A DNA stretch of 64,000 nucleotides, taken from NCBI GenBank assembly GCA_003415625.1, contig PYIU01000008.1:3534001-3598000 (forward strand), given 5' to 3'. This document shows, one piece after another, positions 33,570 to 45,188 of the stretch. This DNA comes from Aquanectria penicillioides. Taxonomy: Eukaryota; Ascomycota; Sordariomycetes; Hypocreales; Nectriaceae. The notes under the pieces were generated by a model. That model saw only the letters and a list, made by a program, of their open reading frames with translations. It was not told the origin of the DNA and made no database searches. A program made the position numbers and the translations under genes. Each line of letters opens with the position of its first letter. The first letter of the stretch is position 1.

Positions 33570-35414
33570 ATGTCGACAACAAACGATGTCAAGGATGAAC
33601 CTGAGAAGACCATGCCAAGTCTAGAGCCCACCAAGAGCCTCGAAATCCTCGAGACCGAGACTACCTTGGTCGAGGATAGGGTCATCCTTAGGAGAATCGA
33701 CAAGGTGTAAGTTCAAGGGCACATTTAATTAGTCGTATATGCAACAATACTTATTAAAACAGCATCCTGCCCCTCTTGTTCGTTACGTACGTCTTTCAGT
33801 TTCTCGACAAGACCAGCCTGGGAAACACGGCCATCCTTGGCATTATCAAAGATGCAGTACGTTCAGAGAAGCTTTCGTCCTCCTGCCCTCAAAACATCAA
33901 TATGCTGATTAATTTTACAGAAACTGGTTGGCCAGGAATTCTCATGGCTCAATAGCGCATTCTACTTTGGCTACCTTATTGCGAGCTACCCCGTTTCGGT
34001 TCTCCTCGTCAAATTGCCACTGGCAAAGACGTTGTCTATCTCTATGTAACGAGCAAAATATCCCAGACAGCCCATATATCAATCCAACTACTAAAACACT
34101 AATAGTATCATCTGGGCAATTGTCCTTGCCTGTCATGGCGCATCAAACAACTTTGTCGGCCTTTGCATCGTCAGAGTGCTGCTAGGTGTCTTCGAAAGCA
34201 CAATCAGCCCCGGCTTCTCGCTGATCACTAGTATGTGGTATAAGCCATCGGAACATGCTACGAGACACGGAGTCTGGTTTCTTGGAAACTCAGTTGGAGC
34301 GTTTTGTGGCTCCTTGATCGCCTATGGATGTTCGTATATCGGCAACGGATCACTCGAACCTTGGAGGGTAGGTGCATCGCTCTAATACTCTACAGCATGG
34401 CTGACATTGAATAGTGGCTCTTTATTATGCTGGGCATTGTCACTGCCTTGTGGGGTGCAGTTCTACTCTTCTTTTTGCCGGATACGCCGAAAACAGCAAA
34501 GTTCTTAACCCCAGCACAACAAACTATTGCCAACGAACGGTCGCAGAAAAGCCAGAAGAGTTTCAAGACAAACAAGTGGTCTTTTCCTCAATTCATCGAA
34601 GCGATGAAGGACCCAAAAACTTGGTTTACTTTTATTATCATCACCGTCTCGTCACTGACTAATGGAGTCATCTCGAATGTAAAGTGCAAGCCCCGGACGC
34701 GTTGTTTGCATGGTGATTAACTCAGTTAGTTTACTTCACTCATTATCACAGGTCTTGGATTCAACGTCAGACAAACTCTATTGCTAGGACTTCCAACTGC
34801 AGTCTTTCAATTCATCTGTATCATGGCCTCCATTTTTATCGCCGGCAAATTTCGACGGTCCCGTTGCAACATCATCATCGGCGGCTTTCTCATATCTCTT
34901 CTTGGAGTCCTACTCATTCGTCAACTTCCTGCCAGTAAGAAAGCGGGCCGCTATATGGGGGTCTTGTTCCTGTTGGGATGTTCCAACATCTTCCCCATGA
35001 TGCTAAGCCTCATCGCTTCTAATACCGCTGGTTTCACGAAAAAGGCTACCGTTAATGCTGTTTTCTTCATTGGTTATTGTGCTGGTAATATTGGGGGTCC
35101 ACAGCTTTTTATCGCAAAGGAGGCTCCTACTTATCAGGTACCGTATTGTTGCTTCCATCAGTATTTGAATATAGGGACTAATAATTTCTTAGACTGCGTT
35201 CAATGCTCTGTTGGCAATCTTTTGCCTCAGCATTGCTCTCCTCGCGCTCTTCCGAACCTATTTAATGTGGGAAAATAAACGACGCGACAAAGCACAGGGT
35301 GTACATATTGACCTTGAGTCCAGTGAGATGTTTGTCGATATCTCTGGTGATGAAGCTGCCGGGCAAGTAGATCAGACTGATTGGGAAAACGAAGGATATC
35401 GGTATTATCTTTAA
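33570..35414 (+). CDS. MFS permease, Dal5 (allantoate permease) family
   Basis: Seven exons (33570-33706, 33763-33856, 33921-34045, 34106-34367, 34415-34678, 34730-35137, 35193-35414) join in frame to 503 residues. Family hallmarks of the anion:cation symporter (ACS/Dal5) group are visible: RRIDKVILPLLFVTYVFQFL then DKTSLGN, the variant LVGQEFSWLNSAFYFGYLIA, VRVLLGVFESTISPGFSLIT with the MWY motif after it, and PDTPKTAKFLT at the end of the first half. The acidic C-terminal tail is cytosolic. Fungal relatives import allantoate, nicotinate, ureidosuccinate, pantothenate or similar organic acids. Pairing with an M20 amidohydrolase suggests an acyl-amino-acid or amide substrate; that is inference. 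Confidence 0.88.
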
Positions 35415-35845
35415 GCACGGAGCTGCGACGGCGTCGTATGTCTTCAGTGTCAATTAACTACACTCTTAAACCCTAATCTATCTCGCATGCCTGATTCTGA
35501 CCCCCATCTTAAATTCTGTGCGTCTTGGATCTGAGATTGAACTCTGTTGTATTAAGTATTGCAATTGCCTTGCCGGTCCTGTTATAGTGCCAACTATAAA
35601 TTGAGTCAAGGGTGTGATTTCCATGGTTGCCATGCTTCATCAACGATCGCAAAGATGCGAATACTGGTACACGATGCAGCGAAATAAAGATGACTGGCTA
35701 CCCTATTCCTGTTTTGTACAACACATCTCCTTTTAGGACACCAATCTCCTACAGCCTAGACCCTGGGTATATGTGGTAAAGGTCTATCTTAGTGTCCTTG
35801 TCAGTGCGCAAAAAATGAATTCTTGCTGTCCAAGACAGTCCTCCC
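35415..35845. other. Intergenic, nothing recognised
   Basis: Between the permease stop and the amidotransferase relic. No credible frame. Confidence 0.45.
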
Positions 35846-36520
35846 TTGGTACCCAGTACCGTAATCATAATCGCTTTGGCCATAGAGCATAACCTCGTTT
35901 TTGAAGGACCTAAAGGATATACTTTACATATGGTATGTCGTCGGCTTTGGGCACCTTCCCATGAGTTGAGATTTACCGTGCTGAGTTCTGTGTGGAAATT
36001 TGGATTAGACAAAATTGATGCGATAATTATTTCGGGCTCCGCAGCTGGGGCGTACGAATTTCCGCCATGGATCCAAACCCTACTACGAGAAGTCGGTGCT
36101 TTTGTTGAAAAATAGCCCCAACGGTTGGGAAAGTGGCGTGCACAATGTTCGAGTATCGCCAGAGTTTGCAGATTTATTCTCCGCTCACTTCAATTCCCAA
36201 AATTCGAAAGAGAACAACCTTGACGAACAACTCGTGCATGGCGACCACGTTGCGATTCAAGACGGGATTGACATTCCAGGTTAGGTTTTGATGGGCCGCA
36301 GCAAATATTGCTCTGTTCAAGGCGTGTGTAAGCCGCATCGGTTTTGATATTCCAGGGGCACTCGGAATATGACGGCTAGGTCAATGGATGGAATATGCGA
36401 ACACTCTCTGAGTCATCAGGATGGACTCAAGAGTACTTGCAGGAGATGATGGACTTAGTAGAGCAGGATGATGATTCTCATGTCTTTGCTGATATAGCCC
36501 TCGACTTCTTTCATGGTTGA
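35846..36520 (+). pseudogene. Relic of a class I glutamine amidotransferase-like protein
   Basis: Three in-order blocks of the GATase1 fold appear: KIDAIIISGSAAGAYEFPPW then IQTLLREVGAFVEK (about 36010-36115), NSPNGWESGVHNVRVSPEFA then QLVHGDHV (about 36105-36260), and LIFQGHSEYDG then FADIALDFFHG (about 36345-36520). The stretch between the first two blocks, which in intact proteins holds the nucleophile elbow (xCFGHQ), is missing, and the third block contains a TAG and a frame change. The His of the GHxE element is still present. Fungal members of this family are stand-alone amidotransferase-like proteins of mostly unknown role. Dead by deletion and stops. Confidence 0.7.
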
Positions 36521-36843
36521 CAGTACCTATGCAATCAATGACAATACCCTCCACGATGACCAATGCAGATTTCTACTACTTAGTCATTGCGAGGGACCAT
36601 CTAGGTCGCCATCACCACGCAGGGAACTCTCAGTAACGCTGATGCGTGGCCATATGGCTGACTTCATGTCATAAATCAAGCCAAGTAATTAAATAAAGGT
36701 GTTGCGCCTCTGGCCTTGATAGATTTGAGGTTGTTATAATATACGTCATCTTTATCATAGAAGAAGGATGAAAACAAAAAGTCAGGTTAGACAAAGTCAG
36801 GTAAATTTGAATAGTTCAAATGTAGGAGAGATCCCACCAGCTA
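36521..36843. other. Intergenic, nothing recognised
   Basis: AT-rich sequence after the amidotransferase relic. Confidence 0.4.
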
Positions 36844-37230
36844 TCAAGATTGCAAGAAATGGAGATGTTTGATCGATTTGACAGACCATGCAGCATCCGT
36901 TCCAGCGTAGCAGATGGAGCGAATATGCTTCTTCTCCCCGTCCGTCAAGTCATCCAGACTGTCATCGACATCGAGCGGAGTGTTGTCTCCGTAAAGCTTG
37001 TCGCGCGACATTTTTGCAGGTTCCCAATAGAAGGGTCGCGATGGACCATCCCTATGCAGTGAATGCGAGGGATTTTCCAATGGGGAACCTCGACATTGTC
37101 CAAGTGGCGGGGAATTCGGCGACGAGGTAACCGAAGGAGAAGTTGGATCCGAATATGAGGAGAGCGAGTTAAGAACGCACGGAGTAATGGCGATGAAGAT
37201 TAACATAGAGAAAAGAGAAGTAGGGGGCAT
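36844..37230 (-). CDS. Hypothetical secreted protein, 128 aa
   Basis: An open frame on the minus strand from ATG 37230 to the stop at 36844. The first about 25 residues (MPPTSLFSMLIFIAITPCVL) look like a signal peptide. The rest is polar, rich in Ser and Pro, with an acidic segment (LDVDDSLDDLTDGEKK) and few cysteines. No family recognised, no intron needed. The frame is open further upstream, so the start is chosen for the signal peptide. Could be chance; the acidic helix-like segment and signal peptide together are the only support. Confidence 0.35.
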   Translation of the reverse strand: MPPTSLFSMLIFIAITPCVLNSLSSYSDPTSPSVTSSPNSPPLGQCRGSPLENPSHSLHRDGPSRPFYWEPAKMSRDKLYGDNTPLDVDDSLDDLTDGEKKHIRSICYAGTDAAWSVKSIKHLHFLQS

Positions 37231-38535
37231 AGGATGGGGAAGGTAACAGAGGAGATATTGGAGAATATCCTTGCCGAATGGAATCCTCTTCACTTACCCC
37301 AGCTGTATTGTTGGTTAAAAAGCTTAGTGTCGGCTGTCATGCTATACAATGCTACATTTGAAACGATGACTTTCTGCAAACCTGGCCAGCCATCAAGTCT
37401 CGGCAACTCCTGGTGGATAGCCCTAATACTGAGCGGTTCATCACCGTCGGGCCGTCTGCATGAAATCCGCATGCAATTGAGCACGAGTCGAGGTATGGCA
37501 TAATTGCCACGTCATCCCCCTAATGGGAAGAGTACAAGGTTCACTGGCAATACACCGACAGAAATTTGAATAGAGAGGCTATGAAAAGAAACTGCTTGAC
37601 TCATACCATCTTCCAATTGCCGTAGGCTTCTCAGACGTCGCAGTGTATTTCGATAGGTCACGACGCCTAGGCTACCCTCGATTCAGCCATGTTGAATATA
37701 TTTGGTGACGGATTTTGGTCGAAGAAATATCTTTGCAATGAATAGACCCATTTGCTTTTATCTTCCCATATGATTCTCTAGTAAATCGCTGCTTGTCGGA
37801 CATTGCGCCATGTCCGACGATGGGATCCACTCATTGGTGTCTCTGTGGTGGCGGGATGAACTGGGATTGAGCGGCCAAGCCGACGTCGCGAACTGCCGAC
37901 TCAAGCCGCGTTGCTTGAGTTGTTGCCGAACCTTTTTAGATGGTGTGGTGTGACTCAAATGAGCCTGTGTCGTCCGCCTCGCTCGTGATCACGATGGTGC
38001 AAAGTAAACAGTAGGGAGGAGTCCTCAGGTATCCGAGGTCGTTTGCGACCATATAAACTTCCTCGGCTTGTATCACAGTTGCCTCAAGAAGAATAAACCT
38101 TTCAAATCCCCGGTCTTGGACTTAAAAGCCGCGATGCAACAATACAAGGTCACATTGTCGCCATCCTTTTCCGCAATAGCTCTCTATGAAGCCGTACGTA
38201 ATTGGCGAAGGGTTTAGTCATAAGGGACAGTAGTATCGAAGCAGTTCAGCACACGGAAGGTTGAAACGTGACCGTACAGGATAGCTTGCGGCAAAGCCGC
38301 CGATAGCCAGTGCATCTGTAATCAACTTATCAAACACCGTGCCATATCCCATCAGAACAACACAGAGTTATTCAGAGGGCCAATCCCGCTTAGAGAACCG
38401 AGTTTAATCATCAATTAAATTATGAGCCGTGAGGAAATCGTTCATTATATGTCTAGTTCGTCTATTAATGCGTTTTTCACATGGTATTACCCTTGAATCA
38501 AGTCGTGCTTTTCTCCACCCCAAAACCAAGACTCC
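37231..38535. other. Intergenic, nothing recognised
   Basis: About 1.3 kb with only very short frames. It is the 3' side of the glycosyltransferase gene. Confidence 0.5.
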
Positions 38536-39790
38536 TTAAATGTGCAGGTTTTCAATCGGGTATGTACTTTCTGAGCCGTCAACAAAAAGTTCCTCCTTGT
38601 CGGCTTGGAACTGCGTATGTAATCGTTGAACAATTGCCTGCATAACGCTCTTCTGCAGGATCTCAACCGTCTTGTCCTTGGAATGCCAATTATGGCTCAC
38701 AAAAACACCTTGGCAGGCGCCTTTTCCATCTTCGTAATACACATTTCCGTTGGCATGGTTGCATGGTATATTTTTAACCATATTCGTCTCGTTGAATTCG
38801 TATCGGATATACCCCGAAAACGCCGATTGCTCATGGGCCCACTTCATCCTCCACTTGTCGCAGCCTTGAATCCGGTTGGGACAATCCTCCCACATGGCCA
38901 TCATTTCCTGGCTGCGCTTGCCTGCTTGAGCAATCACAAACCCGGTGTTCAGAATCAGTTTGCCGTGTGAATCGTGGTCAAGGTCGTTATCGAGGTCTTC
39001 TGCCATGGCAACAAGGGTTTCGGGAGTAAAGTCCCATAGGTTCATCAACCATTCCAGAGGGAGTTCCAGGTGGGTGAAGACGGCGTCGGAGTCGAGAGAT
39101 ACCACGAAATCATGGGTCTTGAGCGCCTCTTTAATCATCGCAGGCTTGACCCAGGTCCCGTGTCGATCGGGATAATTAGGCGCTCGGATGAGCCGGTAAT
39201 CGTACCCATGAATTAATGCTGTTCCAGCGTCAGTGTCCTGAACCGGGATCATTGAACGACGTCCTACCATAAATATAGTGATTCAAGTGACCGCCAGTCT
39301 GCCCTGGAAGCCTGTTATATTCTAATGGCCCTTGGTGTAACAAGGATCCCTCTTTTTCCTCGTCAAGACGTGTGTCGGTATCGATAATTACCACTCTCTT
39401 CCTAAGCGGCTGCATCCATCGCCGAGACTTGTAAGAAACCTTAAACTTCTCCCCCGTATTTGTGCTGAACACTGGATCGTGGATGGGATGGATGAGTGGC
39501 TGCCAGAGGTCGGCAATCACCTGGGGAAAATTCGACGATTTTGTGCGGCATGATACGCTGTTGTGGTTTGCGTTTCCGATTCCTGGGATTGAAATATGGT
39601 CTCTATTATTGTAAATTATGTCAGTTGTGTTCCATTGACGCTCGACGTTTATTATGGTATCAAGGGCAAAAACGTACTGCACCAACTCGGACGTGAAGGC
39701 GAAGTGGAAGGATATTAGGACGACACCTATAACAACGGTGTACCAGATCCATAATATTCCCCTTGTGCGATAGTTTTGTAATAAAATCAT
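38536..39790 (-). CDS. GT34-like galactosyl/mannosyltransferase, type II membrane protein
   Basis: Two exons (39790-39268, 39218-38536) join in frame to 401 residues. A short cytosolic tail and one transmembrane anchor (GILWIWYTVVIGVVLISFHF) place it in the Golgi. The catalytic part starts after about residue 125 with RVVIIDTDTR and NHYIYALIHGYDYRLIRAP, has the nucleotide-sugar/metal DxD motif in VVSLDSDAVF, then LPLEWLMNLWDF and LILNTGFVIAQAGKRSQEMM, and ends with WAHEQSAFSGYIRYEF. These match the Mnn10/Mnn11 and alpha-1,2-galactosyltransferase (GT34) fold. Expected role: extension of cell-wall mannan or galactomannan chains or protein-linked glycans. Donor and acceptor cannot be read from sequence. 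Confidence 0.85.
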
Positions 39791-42700
39791 TATTGCCCTG
39801 AAAGACGGTTGAATAAAAAAAAAAGTATGAAAACAAACACCACTTGTGTGGAGCGGGACCGTGATGGCACAACGAGTGGAAAGGGCAAAGAATTAACTAG
39901 AGTCAGAGAAATGCAGGCACTGTTTGATGCGCATCTTAGTCAGAAAATAAGTAGCATCAGACAAGGCACAAGTTTCGGAGGGTTGGGAAAGCAGCGTCAG
40001 CATCATTCCACCTTCGTCTTACAATACGAAGTACAATCCGCCGACGCCAAAACGCCACATGATGCTTGGTGCTGATGAATCTAACCTCAGTTGCATGGAT
40101 GCCCGGGGTTTCATCGTATGCAAACTTACGACTGGGCCAATGGCCGAGTGCCAAGGCAGATGACAATTGGAAGGATCCCGAGGGCAGTGCAGCCAGGCCC
40201 GTACAATCTCAATGCAGTACCGTAAAAACTCAATCAGGAGACTGCCAGCCAAGGGGGCAAACTGTACACAGTACTGTTCAAACTCTCCAGTTGCACCACT
40301 CGGATCTCCGAACGACCGCTTTGCCAAGGCTGTAATTGACGAGCTTTTACGGGTCAAGCCCTCGACGAACTGCAGGGCAATACGACCAAGGATGGCTTGA
40401 TGGACTCCTGGGGCTCAGCTGGGAGCTAGTTTAATAGGGTGCCTGTTCTACCTGTGCGGGACCAGCGATCCGGATCTTGTAGATAAATTGGGCCTTGCAG
40501 ATCTTTTCTCATGCTTGGGACACTTCGCCTGCCTCCTGATGTTAGGTTTTTTTCCTCTCCCGTAGCCCAAGCGCTTTTCTTCTCGCGCATTCGCAATATT
40601 CCGTGGCCTGAGATCGGGGTATTTGGCCTTGTTGTCTGCGAGGCTCCAGGCCACTGGCTCGCGCCTTGGCAGGAAACGGAGGGTCGAAGGTGTGGTGCAC
40701 CCGTATCCGTACGGGGAATAGATTGCTGGGCAATGGAGAATCTGGGAATAAGGGTGAGCGAAGGAAGATTAGGCTTGCCGTATTCGAGCATGGTTCTTTC
40801 AATCGGGAATTTATTGCCCCGACACATTGAAATTTACCTGTTGACTCGGTGGTAATACTAAATTAATTTATGCCCCATCTGGACAGGACAGGGTTGCTTT
40901 TAGCGCCGTTGATGAGCCTCTGCCGAGCAACCGGACTGTGATCAAGTGAGCGTTTATTATCCGTACTGTCTTAATGTATGGGTGTTTTACGGGGTTAGCC
41001 ACGTGTTCCACAACGATGGCATGCAACCCTGTTGATCGCTGCATGTATTTTGGGCCCGCGAGAAACCAAAGGTTGGGTTGTTGGCGAGGGGTAGTTGTAG
41101 TGATGCTACATGTGTTGTGATGTCTTGTGGTGTCTTGTGATGCAGCAAGGCTTAGATCTTGAATCCGAGTTCGCCGTCTTAGCATGAACACTGGCAAATG
41201 CTATTTTTGTGGAAGCTGGGTGAGAACAAGCAGAGACGGAGCCGCAGCGCCATGTACTGCTCCTGATCAATTCATATCCCCAATCCAAGCATTAGACCTT
41301 TTGCTCGGCCCCGTACCAGTTTCGGCACAATTTTGCGAGGCTTGGCAGCATGTCACTCATCAGCGGCTGGGGGGTACAACTGGCATTGAGATGGCAGCAT
41401 GGGTCAACATCTTGCTTGTGCTTCTTGCGTGTTCAACGGGGCTGAGTAAGGAGAAGTGCATTTGCTATTCGCCTTGGCTTAGAGTGTTCTCAGCACCATC
41501 TCATCCACTATGACATAGCTTTTAAAATAATCCCACCAGGAAGACTGCTTGTCGCACCACCGCCGAGGAGTGCTGTGAAGCCGTGCCGTGCCTATGGAGG
41601 AAAGCGTCCCGGAAAGCAGCAATAATGAATCCCTACGGGCTTATGGTCTCTATAATTTCGTTATTGATCCCAGAGATGCATGTAGCATCTTCAAGTTTGG
41701 GATGGCTTCCGGAATCATAATGGCAGCCGACACTGTATTGTTTCCAGACTGCGGTGAAGCCCACGCGACGGACCATCCCTTTCAGAGTTTCAGGGCGCGT
41801 TGGTCTGGTCTGGCTGCCGGCTCGACTTTTCCGTAATCATAAGTGGGTCTATTATAGCAGCTGTAGGGTAGGCGAAGAGTGTTTTTCTGCCGCCGAACAC
41901 CGCCTAGTGTAGCCAAGTATGGACTAGACTGGTATGGGTGACGATGGGAGCACGTTACTATTGTTAGCGGATGCCGGCCGTTTATTCGCCCTCGAGCATA
42001 ATAAGTTGGTAAATATGGACTCCACAATCTATAAAGAGTGATAATAAGCGACGTCCTGTCTGCGGTGACTGTAGACGGACTGGATTGGGGGATGTCAAAC
42101 CCCCAGGCCATGGACCCCTCGCCCATGTAGTCAGCGTCCATCTCCATTGGCGCTGTAGCTTGTATCTGGCTAGGGACAAGAATGCAAAATCCTACGTCCC
42201 AAGAGAATGACCAGCCAGTTCTCGACACCCACCAATTAGGAAATCTCCATTGATGACTATTGACTTGTCCGCTATTAGCCATACCGCAAGGAGACAGTTC
42301 TGGAGTAATTTCTGGATCTAATATCTGCAACAACGTAAAATTTACGAGGATGCGAAGCTGAGATCTCATGGCTTGTGAAAACTCTTGTGCCATCCATCGC
42401 CTTCCTAGTGCAAATCTGTCCCACAGCCGATCGGCCTGGCAAAACTTGTGGTAGCATCACCGGCATGTATTCATTGGCTCTTTTGGAAGTATCCGGCGCC
42501 CAAAAGCGCACCAAAGCGGCACCAGTCTCGCTGCCTTTGATCTTGAACCATCGAGGGGGCCTTAATAAAGTGCAACCAAGCACTTTAGCCAGCACATAGA
42601 CTGAATACCCTATGGATGACATTCCGAATTTTTCTCAATTTCTGCCTCCCTTGCTGTGGTTAATTGAACCGCTCTCGGCCCTGCCCACGGCGTCCCTGTA

Positions 42701-44723
42701 CGAGCATGAAATGTCTCACAATTCCAATTGATGATTCGATCGAGTAATCTTCAAAACTTTGAATCAAATAGAAACCCAAATGATGCCCGCGAGACAACCT
42801 AACCTGTCAGTTTACAGACATGAGACCAACCTTGGAAACAGATCAAGTCGTAAGCCGAACACACCGAGCGAAACGAAATGACCCAACATTGAGACAGATC
42901 AAATAGTTCAGGATCCGCTTCCTGCCAAAATCTAAGCGGCAAGTTGCCACGTTTTTGACACGAACGACGATCTGGCATGTGGGGTTTTGGACACGACACC
43001 TGCGCCACGTATTGAACCATAGCACCTCAGCAAAAACTGGAGGTACCCCCTTGCCGAAACAAGTGGTACTTTGGGTTCTATACTTTCAACACCATGCCGT
43101 CCCTACCCTAGAGCCGCCAACACCATGTCCTATAGATATTACAATTATCCTAGTTGTCAGCATGTTTACCATTCTGTTCAATTTTCCATGGTTTGTTTTC
43201 ACCATGGAAGGTGTAACGATATCCTTCATCTACAAGTCCTAGCATTAGGCGCTGATTTGTCCTTATCTTCTTCAACTACTCTTGTTGTTCGATAGCCTGA
43301 CGAAGCTCAAAAAGTTCGTGTTTCAGAGGACCCTGATTCTCGATGCGTAAGTGAGACAAAGAGAAATATGTGACGCATCTTTGTCCTGTGAGCGATAAAT
43401 GACCGTGCATCTGACCCATAATTGCTCTCAAATAGCGTTCGATAAATTAAACGAGGGGGCTAGGCTTTGGACCTTGCCTTTCGCAGTCAGAAGCAAAATA
43501 TGTTGGAGAGGGAACCATTCCACACACTACTTTGTATGATATATTGCTCGACCTTTATAAAGCGATCGCACCATCGTAGTTTCCAAAACTCGGTAGATTT
43601 GAAATGACAAATCCTGGTTTGTATGCCATTACAACTGCCCCGATGCACGACGCTGTGAAATGCCAGCTATGGAATGCTAGAGGAGACCTTCAGAGCATTG
43701 GTGTTATTATTCGTGAAAATGGTTGACGAGGCTCTTCCCCGAAAGCGTTCAAAAAATATCTTCTCCTTGATTCCAGGATAAACCGGGGTGTTACGAAGCA
43801 ATGGCTTGAAGCTGAGTGACGGAGAAGGAAGAGACAGTCACACAATGGTTGTTCTGGTCTCACAATACTGGCCACGGGCTGCGCACACAGCTGCTTTCGT
43901 GGTGATTAGTGGGGATTCTATAATATTAAATACGGCATTGCATCTACTCGCCATCCGGAGCTGTCGCCATTGCGGCCCCTTGTTCCATTCTCAGAAGTGA
44001 ATCGACTACTGGCCAGGTCACTGTATGGGTCTTTCTCCACCTTTATGAACAAAGGGGGAACTTACTCGGTGAACACCGTGCCCACCAGGTTCTAGAAACT
44101 ATGTACGCAGCGCACTACCAACTGCAAATTCCAATGGCAACCAATACCACGTCCAGAGATGCAACTTGCCCTTATTCCGCATTCCAATGCACTATCGACA
44201 CGTGGGTGCTTCCAGCAAAACAGCTTGCGTAATGGAAAATAGAGTTGGGCTAATTTGAGTCTCGTTTTGCTGTGGCATTCCAGTTCCGGTAATCTGGACA
44301 AGACGTATATCTGCTTTCGTACTAGCTCTTGCGTTATGATTTCGCCGAGCAAGGCCATTGTTTGCACAAAGCTACGATGAGAAATCAGATAAGCCACTGG
44401 CGTTTGCGCCGTGGTGGCTAGCTAATAACGGAACTTCCGACACTATGCAGCAAGGTTTTGAGGCCTAGATCGGCCAATTGATGAGAAATTATGGACCTTC
44501 AACTGTGTGATTAGGATGAATATAACACCAAATACTTGGGACGTTCAGATCGCAACTATTTAATTGAGGTGATGTCCCAAGTCTGGTTCAATCTGATACT
44601 CCTCACCTCGCACATTAACAAACAACAAGCATTGGTCATTTCAACTCAACAACAAAGCCTCTCTGATCCTTTTATACTCAAGCCTTCTTCTTCACCACAA
44701 GATACCAGCCCATCGCCTTCAAG
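39791..44723. other. Gene-poor stretch of 4.9 kb
   Basis: No frame here resembles a known family. The longest is 41782-42393 on the minus strand (203 codons from an ATG), of odd composition and overlapped by frames on both strands, so I do not call it. A TATA box (TTTATAAA, about 43553) is followed by a 40-codon frame at 43604-43726 that begins MTNPGLYAITTAPMH; this is the only promoter-like arrangement seen. A run of ten A lies at about 39817. The right end contains the promoter of the gene at 44724. Confidence 0.45.
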
Positions 44724-45188
44724 ATGAAGCTGACTCTTCTCGCTCTGCCTGTTCTTATCACTTCGACAATCGCCGCCGGCCACCCTCACTGGAACCACGA
44801 ACGTGAGGTTGCACGCGGAAATGACGGCGGAATTTTCGACCTCATGATTCGCCACAATGGAAAGGGTGATAAGGGTGACAGGGGCGGCAAGAATGAAAAC
44901 GACGGGAGACCCACAAAGACTCCTGCAGCCACCGGAACTCCTAGGCCAGAGAGAACTCCTAGGCCAGAGAGAACTCCTACCGGAACTCATAGGCATGAGA
45001 AGACTCCCATCGGAACTCCTAGGCCGGAGAGGACTCCTACCGGAACTCATCGGCACGAGAAGACTCCCACCGGAACTCCTAGGCTGGAGAAGCCTGAGAA
45101 GGCTCCAGGTCCTCAGAAGACGGGCATCCCACAAAAGCACACTGGCACTCAGGGATCCGGAAAACCGAACAATGGGCCCCACCATTAA
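44724..45188 (+). CDS. Secreted tandem-repeat protein, 154 aa
   Basis: One exon. The signal peptide is MKLTLLALPVLITSTIAAG. After a basic, Gly/Asp-rich segment (HNGKGDKGDRGGKNENDG) the protein consists of ten-residue repeats alternating between a TGTPRPERTP type and a TGTHRHEKTP type, ending in a Pro/Lys/Gly-rich tail with a His-His C-terminus. There are no cysteines after the signal peptide. It is strongly basic, rich in Thr, Pro and His, probably disordered and O-glycosylated, and might bind metal through the HRH units (inference). No family is recognised; its build resembles repetitive secreted or cell-wall fungal proteins. The start follows a TATA-like ATAC/TTTTATAC sequence at about 44668. 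Confidence 0.7.
   Translation: MKLTLLALPVLITSTIAAGHPHWNHEREVARGNDGGIFDLMIRHNGKGDKGDRGGKNENDGRPTKTPAATGTPRPERTPRPERTPTGTHRHEKTPIGTPRPERTPTGTHRHEKTPTGTPRLEKPEKAPGPQKTGIPQKHTGTQGSGKPNNGPHH
44931..45094 (+). repeat. Tandem 30-bp repeats in 60-bp higher-order units
   Basis: Five copies of a 30-bp unit starting ACCGGAACTC alternate between two versions (CCTAGGCCAGAGAG and CATAGGCATGAGAAG forms), so that the true period is 60 bp. The first unit carries an extra 15-18 bp internal duplication. Copies differ mostly at synonymous or conservative positions. Confidence 0.85.

Noticed and set aside
39219..39267. Apparent frameshift in the GT34-like gene
   Set aside because: A 49-nt intron (GTAGGA..ACAG) joins the two frames exactly at a conserved block.
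41782..42393. 203-codon minus-strand frame
   Set aside because: It has an ATG but unusual composition, no family resemblance, and overlapping frames on both strands; not supported as a gene.
44646..45185. Long antisense frame over the repeat protein
   Set aside because: It is the mirror of the 30-bp repeats, which keep several frames open; the sense frame has a signal peptide and promoter.
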